Shown: positions 18,850-29,967, counted from the first letter of the stretch. The stretch is DNA of 64,000 nucleotides from Acetobacter conturbans (GCF_011516755.1 NZ_WOSY01000002.1:247034-311033); one strand, 5' to 3'. The notes: generated by a model from the letters alone, not told the origin. Translations and numbers: made by a program.

Positions 18850-20091
18850 TCAGACGACGAGCGTAAACGGACTTTCGACCACATCGCGGAAGGTGGCGGA
18901 CCACTTCGCCGCCAGCGCACCGTCGATGGCGCGGTGATCGACCGACAGCGTGGTCGTCATCACCGTTGCCATACCCAGCGAACCGTCATCTTTCACCACG
19001 GGCCGCTTCTCGCCTGCCGCGATGGCAAGGATACCGGCCTGTGGCGGGTTGATGATCGCAGAGAAGGAACTGACGCCGAACATGCCCATGTTGGAGATCG
19101 AGAACGATCCACCCTGGAACTCTTCCGGCTTCAGCTTGCCCGCGCGGGCACGGGCCGCGAGGTCTTTCATCTCGGTGCTGATCTCACGCAGGGACTTGCG
19201 GTCGGCCTGCCGGATGATCGGCGTGATGAGGCCATCCGGGATGGAAACAGCCACCGAAATGTCCACGTCGTTATACTCGATCAGTGCTTCGTCCGTGAAC
19301 GAGACATTGACGCCTTTGATACGACGCAGCGTGACAGCGGCGGCCTTGATCAGCATATCGTTGACCGACAGCTTGAACGCGTCCGGCCCTTCGGCAGGCG
19401 ATGCCGCGTTAAGCTGGCTGCGCAGAGCGAGCAGCGCGTCGAGTTTGATGTCCACCGACACATAGAAATGCGGAATGGTCGTCTTCGATTCCGTCAGGCG
19501 ACGGGCGATGACCTTGCGCATGGTGGAATGCGGCGTGCTTGTCGTGCCGCCCGGTGTGTAGGCTGCGACCGGAGCGGACTTCGCTGCGGCTACTCCACCA
19601 CCAGCTTTCGCGGCTTCCACATCCTTCTTGACGATACGTCCGTTGGGGCCGCTGCCTTTCAGGGTGGACAGGTCGATGCCTGCATCTTTGGCGATCCGCT
19701 TCGCCAGCGGAGAGGCGAAAACGCGGTTGCCTTTTTCCACCGAAGCCTTGACCTGCGGGGCCGGAGCCGCCGCTTTCGGTGAAGCAGAAGCTGCCTCGGC
19801 CTTTGGTGCGGCTGCGGGAGCAGAGGACGGTCCTGCCGGAACCTCCTCACCTTCCTCAACCAGAATGGCGATCGGCGTGTTGACCGCCACGCCCTCCGTG
19901 CCTTCCGGCACAAGGATCTTGCCGAGCACACCCTCGTCCACGGCCTCGACTTCCATCGTGGCCTTATCCGTCTCGATCTCGGCAATCACGTCACCGGACG
20001 AAACGGTGTCGCCTTCTTTCTTGTTCCACTTGGCCAGCTTGCCTTCGGTCATCGTCGGCGAAAGAGCGGGCATCAGGATATCGATAGCCAT
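18850..20091 (-). CDS. pdhC: Pyruvate dehydrogenase complex dihydrolipoamide acetyltransferase (E2)
   Basis: 413 residues. Core of the complex: transfers acetyl from lipoyl to CoA. One lipoyl domain (1-80) with the modified Lys43 in [11 protein letters not shown], an Ala/Pro-rich linker (82-130), a peripheral-subunit-binding domain near 132-168 ([33 protein letters not shown]) and a catalytic domain to the end with the active-site DHRAIDGA. A single lipoyl domain on E2 is usual in alphaproteobacteria. The first 79 residues differ from those of the E1 beta subunit at one position. It lies 12 bases after pdhB. Confidence 0.96.
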   Translation of the reverse strand: MAIDILMPALSPTMTEGKLAKWNKKEGDTVSSGDVIAEIETDKATMEVEAVDEGVLGKILVPEGTEGVAVNTPIAILVEEGEEVPAGPSSAPAAAPKAEAASASPKAAAPAPQVKASVEKGNRVFASPLAKRIAKDAGIDLSTLKGSGPNGRIVKKDVEAAKAGGGVAAAKSAPVAAYTPGGTTSTPHSTMRKVIARRLTESKTTIPHFYVSVDIKLDALLALRSQLNAASPAEGPDAFKLSVNDMLIKAAAVTLRRIKGVNVSFTDEALIEYNDVDISVAVSIPDGLITPIIRQADRKSLREISTEMKDLAARARAGKLKPEEFQGGSFSISNMGMFGVSSFSAIINPPQAGILAIAAGEKRPVVKDDGSLGMATVMTTTLSVDHRAIDGALAAKWSATFRDVVESPFTLVV

Positions 20092-20103
20092 GATGTCTTC
20101 CCC

Positions 20104-21453
20104 TCAGACGATTTTGGTGACGGCGTCCACAACCCAGTCGGGCTGCGGCAGGGCCAGCTTCTCAAGGTTGGCGGCAAACGGCATCGGCACGTCGAGGCCA
20201 GCCACGCGCACCGGCGGCGCATCGAGCCAGTCGAAGGCGTGCTCGATCACCTGCATGGCCACTTCCGCGCCGATACCGGCATACGGCCAGCCTTCCTCAA
20301 CCGTGACGAGACGACTGGTCTTCTTCACGCTCTCGACGATCGTCGCGGTGTCGAGCGGACGCAGCGTGCGGAGATTGATCACCTCGGCATCAATACCCTT
20401 TTCCGCCAGCAGTTCGGCAGCAGCCAGAGCCGTCCCGACGCTGATGGAGAACGCCACGATGGTCACGTCCTTGCCCTGACGCTCAACCTTCGCCTTGCCG
20501 ATCGGCAGGATGAAGTCCTCATCCACCGGGCAGGCGAACTTCTGACCGTAGAGAATCTCGTTCTCGAGAAAGACCACCGGGTTCGGATCGCGGATGGCCG
20601 CACGGAGCAGGCCCTTCGCATCGGCTGCCGACCACGGAGCCACGACCTTCAGGCCCGGCACATGGGCGTACCAGCTGCCGAAGCACTGCGAATGCTGCGC
20701 GCCGACGCGCGCCGCTGCACCATTCGGGCCACGGAACACGATCGGACAGGAGATCTGGCCACCGGACATGTAGTGCGTCTTGGCCGCCGAGTTGATGATG
20801 TGGTCGATGGCCTGCAAGGAGAAGTTCATGGTCATGAACTCGACGATCGGCTTCAGGCCGGTCATCGCAGCACCCGTGGCCATACCCGCAAAGCCATGCT
20901 CGGTGATCGGCATGTCGATCACGCGCTTCTCGCCGAACTCTTCCAGCAGACCCTGCGAAACCTTGTAGGCACCCTGATACTGGGCGACTTCCTCGCCAAG
21001 CAGGAACACATCCGGATCGCGGCGCAGTTCTGCCGCCATCGCATCGCGAAGCGCCTCACGCACTGTGATCTCGCTCGTCTCACCCCAGTCTTTTTCCGGC
21101 TCGGAAACCGGTGTCGGAGCGGGCACGGCAACCGAAGCTGCAGCTTTGGGCTCTTCGCGGGAAGACGTTACGGGAGCGCTCCCTGCGGACGGCGCATCGG
21201 GAACGGCCTCGCCTTGCTCAACCAGAATGGCGATCGGTGTGTTCACTGCCACACCTTCCGAGCCTTCCGGCACAAGGATCTTGCCGAGCACGCCCTCGTC
21301 CACGGCTTCGACTTCCATCGTCGCCTTGTCGGTCTCGATTTCAGCGATCACATCTCCGGAAGAGACGGTGTCGCCTTCCTTCTTGTTCCACTTGGCCAGT
21401 TTGCCTTCGGTCATCGTCGGCGACAGCGCTGGCATCAGGATATCAATAGCCAT
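20104..21453 (-). CDS. pdhB: Pyruvate dehydrogenase E1 component subunit beta with N-terminal lipoyl domain
   Basis: 449 residues. With E1 alpha it forms the thiamine-diphosphate pyruvate decarboxylase of the complex. Residues 1-80 are a lipoyl domain with Lys43 in [11 protein letters not shown]; an Ala/Pro/Ser-rich linker follows; the transketolase-like beta domain runs from about 125 ([37 protein letters not shown]) to the end, with the [21 protein letters not shown] and [12 protein letters not shown] family stretches. A lipoyl domain on E1 beta is a known alphaproteobacterial arrangement. Five bases separate it from pdhA. Confidence 0.96.
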   Translation of the reverse strand: MAIDILMPALSPTMTEGKLAKWNKKEGDTVSSGDVIAEIETDKATMEVEAVDEGVLGKILVPEGSEGVAVNTPIAILVEQGEAVPDAPSAGSAPVTSSREEPKAAASVAVPAPTPVSEPEKDWGETSEITVREALRDAMAAELRRDPDVFLLGEEVAQYQGAYKVSQGLLEEFGEKRVIDMPITEHGFAGMATGAAMTGLKPIVEFMTMNFSLQAIDHIINSAAKTHYMSGGQISCPIVFRGPNGAAARVGAQHSQCFGSWYAHVPGLKVVAPWSAADAKGLLRAAIRDPNPVVFLENEILYGQKFACPVDEDFILPIGKAKVERQGKDVTIVAFSISVGTALAAAELLAEKGIDAEVINLRTLRPLDTATIVESVKKTSRLVTVEEGWPYAGIGAEVAMQVIEHAFDWLDAPPVRVAGLDVPMPFAANLEKLALPQPDWVVDAVTKIV

Positions 21454-21458
21454 CCGTC

Positions 21459-22487
21459 TTATTCCCCTACCAGCACGTCGGTAAACAGTTCCGAAGGATC
21501 AGGCTCCGGACTGGTCTTGGCGAATTCTGTCGCCTCGGCGACGATTTCCTTCACCTTGTCTTCGACTTTCTTGAATTCGGCATCTTCCACGCCTGCGGTC
21601 CTGAGCAGATTACGGACATGGTCGATAGGATCACGATGCTGCCGGATCTCATCGACTTCCGTGCGCTGACGATATTTCGCCGGATCGGACATCGAGTGTC
21701 CGCGATAACGATAGGTCGACATCTCCAGAAGATACGGCCCTTTGCCCGCGCGGCAGTGGGCAACAGCCTCCTGCGCGGCAGCGTTCACCGCTTCCACATC
21801 CATGCCGTCGACCTGCTTGCCCGGGATGCCCCAGGGCTCACCGTTGCGCCACAGTTCCTTGGATGCCGACGCGCGCTCGACGCTCGTTCCCATACCGTAG
21901 CGGTTGTTTTCGAGAATGAACACACAGGGCAGCTTGTGCAGGGCCGCGAGATTAAAGCTCTCGTAAACCTGCCCCTGATTGGAAGCGCCCTCGCCATAAT
22001 AGGTGAGCGAGACCTCATCCGTGCCGCGATATTTGTTGGCGAAGGCCAGCCCGATACCGAGCGAAACCTGCGCACCGACGATGCCATGACCGCCATAGAA
22101 GTTCTTTTCGCGCGAGAACATGTGCATCGAGCCGCCCTTGCCGTGGGAAAGACCCGTGGCGCGGCCCGTCAGTTCCGCCATGACGCCGCGAGGGTCCATG
22201 CCAGCCGCCAGCATCTGCCCATGATCGCGGTAGGAAGTGATCACCTTGTCACCGGGCTTCTGTGCCATCTGCACACCCACGACCACGGCTTCCTGTCCGA
22301 TGTAGAGATGGCAGAACCCGCCGATCAGGCCCATGCCGTAAAGCTGACCGGCCTTTTCCTCGAAACGGCGGATCAGGAGCATGTCGTAATAGGCCTGCTT
22401 CAACTGATCCGTCGTCAGTCCCGGGTGATTCCGGCCATCCGCGGCGCCGTCAGGACGAGATTGTCCCGAGATGTTCGTTTCGGTCAT
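21459..22487 (-). CDS. pdhA: Pyruvate dehydrogenase E1 component subunit alpha
   Basis: 342 residues. Binds the pyrophosphate end of thiamine diphosphate. Visible: [32 protein letters not shown], the THDP/Mg motif [17 protein letters not shown] (Gly-x-Gly to Asn), and the phosphorylation-loop-like [14 protein letters not shown], which in bacteria is not known to be phosphorylated. It is the first gene of the pdh operon and is separated from moaC by 372 bases holding paired palindromes. The acidic ending ([17 protein letters not shown]) is typical of the family. Confidence 0.97.
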   Translation of the reverse strand: MTETNISGQSRPDGAADGRNHPGLTTDQLKQAYYDMLLIRRFEEKAGQLYGMGLIGGFCHLYIGQEAVVVGVQMAQKPGDKVITSYRDHGQMLAAGMDPRGVMAELTGRATGLSHGKGGSMHMFSREKNFYGGHGIVGAQVSLGIGLAFANKYRGTDEVSLTYYGEGASNQGQVYESFNLAALHKLPCVFILENNRYGMGTSVERASASKELWRNGEPWGIPGKQVDGMDVEAVNAAAQEAVAHCRAGKGPYLLEMSTYRYRGHSMSDPAKYRQRTEVDEIRQHRDPIDHVRNLLRTAGVEDAEFKKVEDKVKEIVAEATEFAKTSPEPDPSELFTDVLVGE

Positions 22488-22859
22488 GGAGTTGCCTTTA
22501 CCTCATCGGTTTTCAGGATCTGATACGCTCTGCAATTCCAAAGTTTCGAAAACAATTTCGCGACCAATAGTTTTATTATCGGGATGGATATCATCTGGCT
22601 GAAATAGACAGGTCTCTCACGAAGTACATGGAATTGTCTTTCGACGGGAAATGCCTGTCGCATCCTTAGTTTCATCGCGTCCGATTGATAACGCAGACGA
22701 ATCTTTCTGCAAGTCCGCTGTATCGGTGCGGGCACACATCCCCCCGCTTTCGCGACGACTTTCCGGATATCAACGAGGAAAATTTTCCATAACGCGGCCG
22801 AAAAATTTTCCTGGGCAGACTGGAGGGACTGCATCAGTTGCCACTCCACCGCCGCGCTG
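22488..22859. other. 372-base non-coding gap upstream of pdhA
   Basis: The gap is visibly richer in A+T than the genes on either side and must hold the pdh promoter, read on the minus strand. An open frame across most of it (22484-22867, minus) has no family resemblance and a composition unlike the neighbours, so it is taken as chance. The one clear element is the pair of GGAAAATTTTCC-type sites at 22776-22812. No tRNA or known riboswitch was recognised. Confidence 0.6.
22776..22812. promoter_or_regulatory. Paired GGAAAATTTTCC sites upstream of pdhA
   Basis: A perfect 12-bp palindrome GGAAAATTTTCC (22777-22788) is followed by GAAAAATTTTCC (22800-22811), centres 23 bases apart, about two helix turns. 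Taken together the outer arms AGGAAAATTTT and AAAATTTTCCT also form an 11-bp perfect inverted repeat with a 15-base loop. It could be a two-site operator about 290 bases upstream of pdhA, or a hairpin that ends the guaB-to-moaC transcript, whose last stop is at 22860. Confidence 0.45.
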
Positions 22860-23375
22860 TCACGCACGCTGGAAATCTCCGGAACGACCGCCCGTTTTTT
22901 GCATCAGCCGGATATCGCCAATCCGCATTTCCCGATCGAGCGCCTTGCACATGTCATACAGGGTCAGCGCGGCGACACTGACAGCCGTGAGCGCTTCCAT
23001 CTCCACGCCGGTCGGGCCGGTCGTTTTGGCAATCGCCTCGATCTCCAGTCCTTTTTCATCCGGTGTGATGAAAACTTTCAGCGATGTCAGGCCAATCGGA
23101 TGACATAGCGGGATGAGATCGGAGGTCTTTTTGCCAGCCATGATTCCGGCGATCCGCCCTGCGGCAAGGACGTCGCCCTTCGGGGTCGCCCCCCGGACGA
23201 TCAGATCAAGCACATCGGAACGAATGTCGATGCGCCCCCGGGCGACGGCAAGACGTTCTGTCGAAGCCTTGGCGGAGACATCCACCATGACTGCACGCCC
23301 TTCCGCGTCCAGATGGGTAAAACCATCGACGCCGACGACGCTGCCTTCTCTACCCTGCGGGCTGTATTCACTCAT
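22860..23375 (-). CDS. moaC: Cyclic pyranopterin monophosphate synthase
   Basis: 171 residues, full length. Converts the 3',8-cyclo-GTP made by MoaA into cPMP in molybdenum cofactor synthesis. Visible: AVMVDVSAKASTERLAVARG, the AGIMAGKKTSDLIPLCHPIGL stretch with the catalytic Lys and metal/substrate His, TGVEMEALTAVSVAALTLYDMCKALD and the C-terminal LMQKTGGRSGDF. It follows trpC by nine bases, an arrangement (trpC-moaC) known from other alphaproteobacteria, where moeA often comes next; moeA is absent here and the pdh operon follows instead. Confidence 0.96.
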   Translation of the reverse strand: MSEYSPQGREGSVVGVDGFTHLDAEGRAVMVDVSAKASTERLAVARGRIDIRSDVLDLIVRGATPKGDVLAAGRIAGIMAGKKTSDLIPLCHPIGLTSLKVFITPDEKGLEIEAIAKTTGPTGVEMEALTAVSVAALTLYDMCKALDREMRIGDIRLMQKTGGRSGDFQRA

Positions 23376-23384
23376 GATGGTGGA

Positions 23385-24242
23385 TCAGACCGGAGCCAGC
23401 AGCGCTTTCAGCCCTTCTCCCGGATCGGGATTTCTCAGAAGGGATTCTCCCACCAGAAAACCGCTCGCGCCGACGGACGAAAGACGTTTGATGTCCATGT
23501 TCGTCTTGATGCCGCTTTCCGAAACGATGATCTTGTCGGGCGGCACCAGAGGCGCGAGCTTCATCGTCATTTCGAGATCGGTTGTCAGAGTTTTCAGATT
23601 GCGGTTGTTGATGCCGACCAGAGAGGTGTCGAGCGCCAGCGCCCGGTTCAGCTCTTCTTCCGAATGCACCTCGACCAGCACATCCATGTCGAGCCCCTTG
23701 GCGTGATCGACCAGACCTGCGGCTTCATCATCCGTCAGGATCGCCAGGATCAGGAGAATGCAGTCCGCGCCGATGATGCGGCTTTCATAGACCTGCCACG
23801 GATCAATGATGAAATCCTTACGGAGCACCGGAAGCTGACAGGCGGCGCGCGCCGTCACAAGGTCCTCGTTCGCACCGTGGAAGCAGGAGCTTTCCGTCAG
23901 GACAGAAAGACAGGCAGCGCCTGCCGCTTCATAGGATTTCGCGATAGCCGCCGGATCATAATGATCACGCAGCAGTCCGGCTGAAGGCGATGCCTTCTTG
24001 ATCTCGGCGATCAGGCCCGGCTGGAGGTCGGCTGTCTTTTCTTTTAGCGCCCGACCGAAACCGCGCGGCGAAAAATGCGTTTCCAGTGCTTTGGCGGTGA
24101 TGTCCTTGAGACTGAGCAGGGTCGAACGGTGCCCCACCTCGATCCGCGTGCGGGCAACTATACGACCAAGAACGTCTGACGGTTCACCTTCGTGGGCCGT
24201 CGTCACCTCAGAGGTCGCCTGATCCGATGTCTCGTTCATCAT
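23385..24242 (-). CDS. trpC: Indole-3-glycerol phosphate synthase
   Basis: 285 residues. Closes the indole ring in tryptophan synthesis. The first 20 or so residues (MMNETSDQATSEVTTAHEGE) are a hydrophilic extension; the conserved protein starts at SDVLGRIVARTRIEV. Visible: LIAEIKKASPSAGLLRDHYDP (catalytic Lys), LSVLTESSCFHG, LRKDFIIDPWQVYESR (general acid Lys), LVEVHSEEELNRAL, GINNRNLKTL and VSESGI. trpD ends 132 bases upstream; moaC follows nine bases downstream. trpE, trpF, trpB and trpA are not in the window. Confidence 0.97.
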   Translation of the reverse strand: MMNETSDQATSEVTTAHEGEPSDVLGRIVARTRIEVGHRSTLLSLKDITAKALETHFSPRGFGRALKEKTADLQPGLIAEIKKASPSAGLLRDHYDPAAIAKSYEAAGAACLSVLTESSCFHGANEDLVTARAACQLPVLRKDFIIDPWQVYESRIIGADCILLILAILTDDEAAGLVDHAKGLDMDVLVEVHSEEELNRALALDTSLVGINNRNLKTLTTDLEMTMKLAPLVPPDKIIVSESGIKTNMDIKRLSSVGASGFLVGESLLRNPDPGEGLKALLAPV

Positions 24243-24374
24243 ATCTCCGTCTCACAAATGAGCGTGGACTGACCCGAACAAGGCCACTCGCATTCTCTTG
24301 ATACATTAAGGCATCACGACGCCGAGCGCTACCACGTCATCCCGGCGAAAATTCCCGACCCTGAAACCGGTCAG

Positions 24375-25475
24375 TCAGGCAGACTCACGCGCCGACCGGA
24401 GAGCAGCCATTGCGGCGCCACCATCAATCGCGCCGGCAACCACTCCGACCAGTTCGCGGAGCATTGCCGGATGCACTGTCCCGTCTGTCCGCAGCACGGA
24501 CCCTTTGCCTGCCACATGCAGCGCACAGGCTGCATTGAAGAGGACGGTATCACGATAGGGACCGTGCGCACCACCTAACAAGGCTTCCAGCGCCGCTGCG
24601 TTTTCCTGCGGACCTCCGCCTGCAATGGCTGACACCGGAGCCGAAGGCAGACCGGCCATTTCAGGCTCCAGCACAAGCCTGAAACGGTGACCGTTTTCCA
24701 GTGCTTCCACATGTGTCGGACCGGCGAGGGTCACTTCATCGATCCATTTCCGCGCCACGTCGGGGACTTCCCCGCACACAGCCCAGACGCGGACCGATCC
24801 GAGTTTCTGCAGCACATCGACCATTGCAGGCAGCCACTCGGCATCCGACACACCGACCAACTGACGTGTCACACGGGCCGGATTGACCAGCGGACCGACG
24901 AAATTGAACAGTGTGCGCACACCCAGCGCACGTCGCACCCCCGCAGCATGACGCATTGCCGGGTGGTGATGCGGTGCGGCCATGAAGGCGAGATTACGTT
25001 CCCGCAGATCAGCGCCGAGCGTCGCGATATCATCTTTCAGCGGCACACCCAGCGCTGTCAGCACATCCGACGCACCAGCCCGCGACGACAGCGCCCGGTT
25101 ACCGTGCTTGGCCACCGGCACGCCGAGACCTGCCAGCACGAAGGAGACAGCCGTGGATACATTGAGCGTTCCGTGGCCATCGCCACCCGTGCCGCAGACA
25201 TCGATGGCATTAGCGGGCGGCTCATGGAGCGCCTTCATGCGTGACCGGATGGCGCGCACGGCACCCAGCAGTTCATCGGGCGTCTCCCCCCGCGAACGCA
25301 GGGCCATCAGGAAACCGGCGATCTGAACATCGCTCACGGTCCCGTCCATAATCAGGCTGAAAGCCTCTTCCGACTCTTTTTCGCTCAGCGGCGCTCCACT
25401 GGCAACGTGTCGAAGCACCGCCCCAAAACGCTCGTGGTTCTCAACGGATGAGCTGGATGGGATCGTCATGACCAA
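24375..25475 (-). CDS. trpD: Anthranilate phosphoribosyltransferase
   Basis: 366 residues from 25475 (a second ATG at 25469 is equally possible). Joins anthranilate and PRPP. Visible: LSEKESEEAFSLIMDGTVSDVQIAGFLMALRSRGET, the PRPP-binding DVCGTGGDGHGTLNVST, the KHGNRALSSRAGASDVLTALG loop and the FNFVGPLVNPARV stretch. It is slightly longer than the usual 335-345 because of the N-terminal residues. It follows trpG by 24 bases, so trpG and trpD are separate genes, not fused. Confidence 0.97.
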   Translation of the reverse strand: MVMTIPSSSSVENHERFGAVLRHVASGAPLSEKESEEAFSLIMDGTVSDVQIAGFLMALRSRGETPDELLGAVRAIRSRMKALHEPPANAIDVCGTGGDGHGTLNVSTAVSFVLAGLGVPVAKHGNRALSSRAGASDVLTALGVPLKDDIATLGADLRERNLAFMAAPHHHPAMRHAAGVRRALGVRTLFNFVGPLVNPARVTRQLVGVSDAEWLPAMVDVLQKLGSVRVWAVCGEVPDVARKWIDEVTLAGPTHVEALENGHRFRLVLEPEMAGLPSAPVSAIAGGGPQENAAALEALLGGAHGPYRDTVLFNAACALHVAGKGSVLRTDGTVHPAMLRELVGVVAGAIDGGAAMAALRSARESA

Positions 25476-25499
25476 AATCCTGCCGACACGGGAAAACCT

Positions 25500-26096
25500 C
25501 TAAGCCGCATGCCGGGCATCGTTCCAGCCCCGCGCAATCGACAGGAAATTCCGCAGCATGTCATGGCCGCCTTCGGACGCGATGCTTTCCGGGTGGAACT
25601 GCACGCCATGAACCGGATACTGGCGGTGACGCAGGCCCATGATGAGGCCATCGTCCGTCCAGGCCGTGCGTTCCAGCACATCCGGAAGCGAGGACGCCTC
25701 CACAACGAGGCTGTGATAGCGCGTAACCTGCACCGGGTTCGGCAGTCCGGCGAACACGTCCGCGTTGTCGTGATAAACCGGCCAGACCTTGCCGTGAACC
25801 GGTTCGGGGGCACGGATCACCTTGCCGCCGAAAACCTGACCGATGGCCTGATGGCCCAGACACACACCGAGGATCGGGGTCGTCGGCGCCAGCGCCCCGA
25901 TCAGGTCGCAGCAGATGCCCGCCTCGTTCGGCGTGCAGGGACCGGGTGACAGCACAATGGCTTCCGGCTTGCGGGCCACAACCTCCGCGACACTCAGCGC
26001 ATCGTTGCGGTGAACCTCGCATTGCTCCCCCAACTCCCCGAGATAATGGACGAGGTTGAAGGTGAAGCTGTCATAATTGTCGATCAGCAGGATCAT
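25500..26096 (-). CDS. trpG: Anthranilate/aminodeoxychorismate synthase glutamine amidotransferase subunit
   Basis: 198 residues, class I glutamine amidotransferase. Visible: MILLIDNYDSFTFNLVHYLGE, SPGPCTPNEAGIC, nucleophile Cys in LGVCLGHQAIGQ (about 79), and the catalytic His-Glu in GVQFHPESI. It feeds ammonia to TrpE, and in many bacteria the same subunit also serves PabB. Neither large subunit is in the window. Adjacent trpD and trpC support the trpG name over pabA. It follows rsmB by 51 bases on the same strand. Confidence 0.94.
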   Translation of the reverse strand: MILLIDNYDSFTFNLVHYLGELGEQCEVHRNDALSVAEVVARKPEAIVLSPGPCTPNEAGICCDLIGALAPTTPILGVCLGHQAIGQVFGGKVIRAPEPVHGKVWPVYHDNADVFAGLPNPVQVTRYHSLVVEASSLPDVLERTAWTDDGLIMGLRHRQYPVHGVQFHPESIASEGGHDMLRNFLSIARGWNDARHAA

Positions 26097-26147
26097 GGCG
26101 TCATGATGACGTTCTCCGCCATTCCGGTCAAACGGAACGATGGCGCG

Positions 26148-27440
26148 TCAGCCCTCCTTGCGTTCCAGCACGGCGGCGAAGAAACCGTCAGTGCCGTTAC
26201 GCCCCGGCGTCAGGGACAGCATTGGCGAACCTGCCAGCGTCTCCGGCACTTCGGGCGCATCTGGCAGCACGGATGCAAAGTCGGGGTGCCGGTCGAGGAA
26301 AGCCGTGATCTGATCCCGATTCTCGGCGTCCAGAATCGAACAGGTCGCATAAACCAGCCGACCACCAGGCCGGACCAGTGCTGCGGCACGCTCCAGAATC
26401 TCGGCCTGTTTGACGGTCAGTTCCTGCAGATCGGTTTCTTCCAGCCGCACCCGCGCATCCGGGTTACGCCGCCATGTGCCCGTCCCGGTGCAGGGCGCAT
26501 CGACCAGCACCCGGTCGAAAGATGCGGCCCGGCGTTTGGCCCATTTGTCGCCCGGCACCAGCAGATGCCGTTCGGCATTGTGGATTCCCGCGCGACGGAG
26601 CCGTTTGACCGCTCCCTCAAGGCGCGGAACCGAGACATCGCACGCAACGATATGCCCGCGGTTCTGCATCATCATGGCGATGGCCAGCGTCTTGCCGCCC
26701 GCCCCTGCACAGTAATCCAGAATGCGCATTTCGGGACGCGCACCGAGCATGGCCACCACAAGCTGGCTGCCTTCGTCCTGAATTTCGACCAGACCGTCCT
26801 TGAATGCCCCGCAGGCCGTCACCGGCTGACGTCCCGGAAGACGCAGCCCCCACGGCGAAAGCGTCGTGAATTCGGCGCGCAGACCGTCGCGGGCAAGAGC
26901 ATCCCTCGCCTCCTCGCGCGTGCAACGGAGCGTGTTCACCCGCAGGTCAAGCGTCGCCTCGCCACTCATGGCCGCGAGTTCGTTGTCCAGCGTGTCACCG
27001 AACGTGGCTTCAAGGTGAGGCAGGAGCCAGTCAGGCACCTCCAGACGCACCGCGCGCGGCATGTCCGTCCCGTCATGTTTGCCGGATGTCAGCGATTCAA
27101 GAACATGCCGTTCATCGCGCGTCAGGGCTCCGGGCGCGAACTTTCCTTCCACGAAAGCCTGCGAAACATCGCCAAAGCTCACGCCGGACAGGATCTCTCT
27201 CGCCGCGACACGCAGACGCGGCGTCGCGGTGCCGCCCGCCCGCTCGATCAGCCATCCTGAACGCCGCCAGTGACGCATCACATCCCATACGATGGCGGAA
27301 ATGGCGCGACGGTCACCGCCGCCAATGAAACGCCTGTCGCGGAAAAAACTATTGGCTGTGGCGTCAGCAGGACGACGGGGAGCGGCGTCCATCTCCGCCA
27401 GAAGGTCGATCGCGGCCGCAAGCCGGGCAGAGGGCGTCAT
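26148..27440 (-). CDS. rsmB: RsmB/NOP family SAM-dependent RNA (cytosine-5) methyltransferase
   Basis: 430 residues. Expected to methylate C967 of 16S rRNA (E. coli numbering). An N-terminal NusB-like helical part is followed by the Rossmann methyltransferase: SAM site ILDYCAGAGGKTLAIAMMM, then DAPCTGTGTWRRNPDAR with the first Cys and VYATCSILDAEN with the nucleophilic Cys. The protein ends TLTPGRNGTDGFFAAVLERK, typical of the family. The run guaB-rsmB-trpG on one strand with gaps of 81 and 51 bases suggests one transcript. The exact target base is inferred from family membership only. Confidence 0.9.
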   Translation of the reverse strand: MTPSARLAAAIDLLAEMDAAPRRPADATANSFFRDRRFIGGGDRRAISAIVWDVMRHWRRSGWLIERAGGTATPRLRVAAREILSGVSFGDVSQAFVEGKFAPGALTRDERHVLESLTSGKHDGTDMPRAVRLEVPDWLLPHLEATFGDTLDNELAAMSGEATLDLRVNTLRCTREEARDALARDGLRAEFTTLSPWGLRLPGRQPVTACGAFKDGLVEIQDEGSQLVVAMLGARPEMRILDYCAGAGGKTLAIAMMMQNRGHIVACDVSVPRLEGAVKRLRRAGIHNAERHLLVPGDKWAKRRAASFDRVLVDAPCTGTGTWRRNPDARVRLEETDLQELTVKQAEILERAAALVRPGGRLVYATCSILDAENRDQITAFLDRHPDFASVLPDAPEVPETLAGSPMLSLTPGRNGTDGFFAAVLERKEG

Positions 27441-27521
27441 CGGTGATCCTGCGTCCTGATCCGAAGTCGGGAGTTACTGAAAAATCGGGAGAGACCGAAA
27501 TCTCTCCCACGAACCATCGTC

Positions 27522-29045
<1,524 letters not shown>

Positions 29046-29092
29046 TCATGCTCAGGGCGCGCAGTGCGCACCCGGATTCCTCGACTTTGACC

Positions 29093-29271
29093 GTGTTTCC
29101 CGGCTTGTGTGTCGACTCGACACTGCGGCGTTTGATGCGCCGTCGCCACGGGAAACGGGCCGTCGTGACATTCCGCCTCGGGTTCCCGACCGTTGGCGGC
29201 TCCTCATAAGCACTCTGGCGGAAGCTGACAAGCAGAACACGCACTCGATCATCACGAGAGTGTGATTTTTT
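29093..29271 (+). ncRNA. Candidate structured small RNA (or guaB leader) with terminator
   Basis: Several complementary segments occur in sequence: GTTTCCCG (29095-29102) with CGGGAAAC (29149-29156) encloses two smaller hairpins, GTGTC/GACAC (29109-29123) and CGGCG/CGCCG (29126-29142). Downstream, TTCCGCC (29171-29177) can pair either with GGCGG at 29195-29199 or with GGCGGAA at 29217-29223, so two folds exclude each other. A hairpin with a T6 tail follows at 29238-29271 and only makes sense for plus-strand transcription, where no protein gene precedes it. The same stems could also form in a guaB 5' leader on the other strand. No match to a known RNA family is claimed. Confidence 0.35.
29238..29271 (+). 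terminator. Intrinsic terminator without an upstream protein gene
   Basis: CACGCACTCG (29238-29247) pairs with CGAGAGTGTG (29255-29264) with one mismatch and one G-T pair, loop ATCATCA, followed by ATTTTTT. It is oriented for the plus strand, upstream of the UPF0262 gene and downstream of the start of the divergent guaB gene, so it should end a short non-coding transcript. Confidence 0.55.
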
Positions 29272-29436
29272 CAATCGGACAATTCGCAGAATTACACGGG
29301 ATTTTCCCCTGGGATTTGCAAGATTTGCGAGCATCATCTGTGCCAGAATGACCTGCGTCCTCCCAAGACAGTGTCTGGCACCAGCAAAGAAAAACAAGAA
29401 AAAAGCACCGGTCGGGACCGGAGCGGAGATGCATCT

Positions 29437-29967
29437 GTGAGCAAGCTTTTACACGCCCGAAGCCGACAGGATGAGCCCACTCTTCCGTACGACCGTCCGG
29501 ATGCCCTGATGGGGGTGGTGCTCGCCACGGCCCTGAATCCAGCGACGGACGCCCATCCCGAGCGCCGCAAGGATCGCGAGCAGGCCATTGTCGATCTCTG
29601 CCAGACCGCGCATTTCCGGCCTGAAGGGCTGACCGGACCGTTCATCCTGCATATCTCGGTGCAGGGTCATTCAGGCTTGGTGTTCGACGTGCGCAACGAA
29701 GAGGACATGCCTCTGTATGCCCATGTGATCGCCCTTTCGCCTTTCGGCCGTCTGATCAAGGATTACGCCCTGATGATCGACAGCTTCGAGGCCGCCATGG
29801 AAGAAGGCAACCGCACGAAGGTACAGGCCATCGACATGGGACGGCGCGCCGTTCATGATGAGGCCGCAGACCTGCTGATCGAACGTCTCAATGGCAAGAT
29901 CGCCATGGACCGTCCGACCGCCCGGCGACTTTTCACCCTGATGTGCCTTCTGACCCAGCGAGGCTGA
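29437..29967 (+). CDS. UPF0262 family protein
   Basis: 176 residues from the GTG at 29437, chosen because GGAG lies eight bases upstream; an earlier in-frame GTG at 29371 has no ribosome site and would add residues atypical of the family. UPF0262 is a small alphaproteobacterial family of unknown function. Its signatures are visible: ERRKDREQAIVDLCQTAHFRP, GPFILHISVQ, LVFDVRNE and the LSPFGRLIKDYALMIDSFEAA stretch, then a helical C-terminal part. cysG follows 22 bases downstream. It is cytoplasmic, without signal or membrane segment. Confidence 0.88.
   Translation: MSKLLHARSRQDEPTLPYDRPDALMGVVLATALNPATDAHPERRKDREQAIVDLCQTAHFRPEGLTGPFILHISVQGHSGLVFDVRNEEDMPLYAHVIALSPFGRLIKDYALMIDSFEAAMEEGNRTKVQAIDMGRRAVHDEAADLLIERLNGKIAMDRPTARRLFTLMCLLTQRG

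Noticed and set aside
20239..21669. 476-codon plus-strand open frame
   Set aside because: Antisense to pdhB and part of pdhA; composition is that of a shadow frame.
22484..22867. 127-codon minus-strand frame upstream of pdhA
   Set aside because: Overlaps the pdhA start and the moaC end, no ribosome site, no family likeness, and composition unlike the neighbours; treated as non-coding control region.
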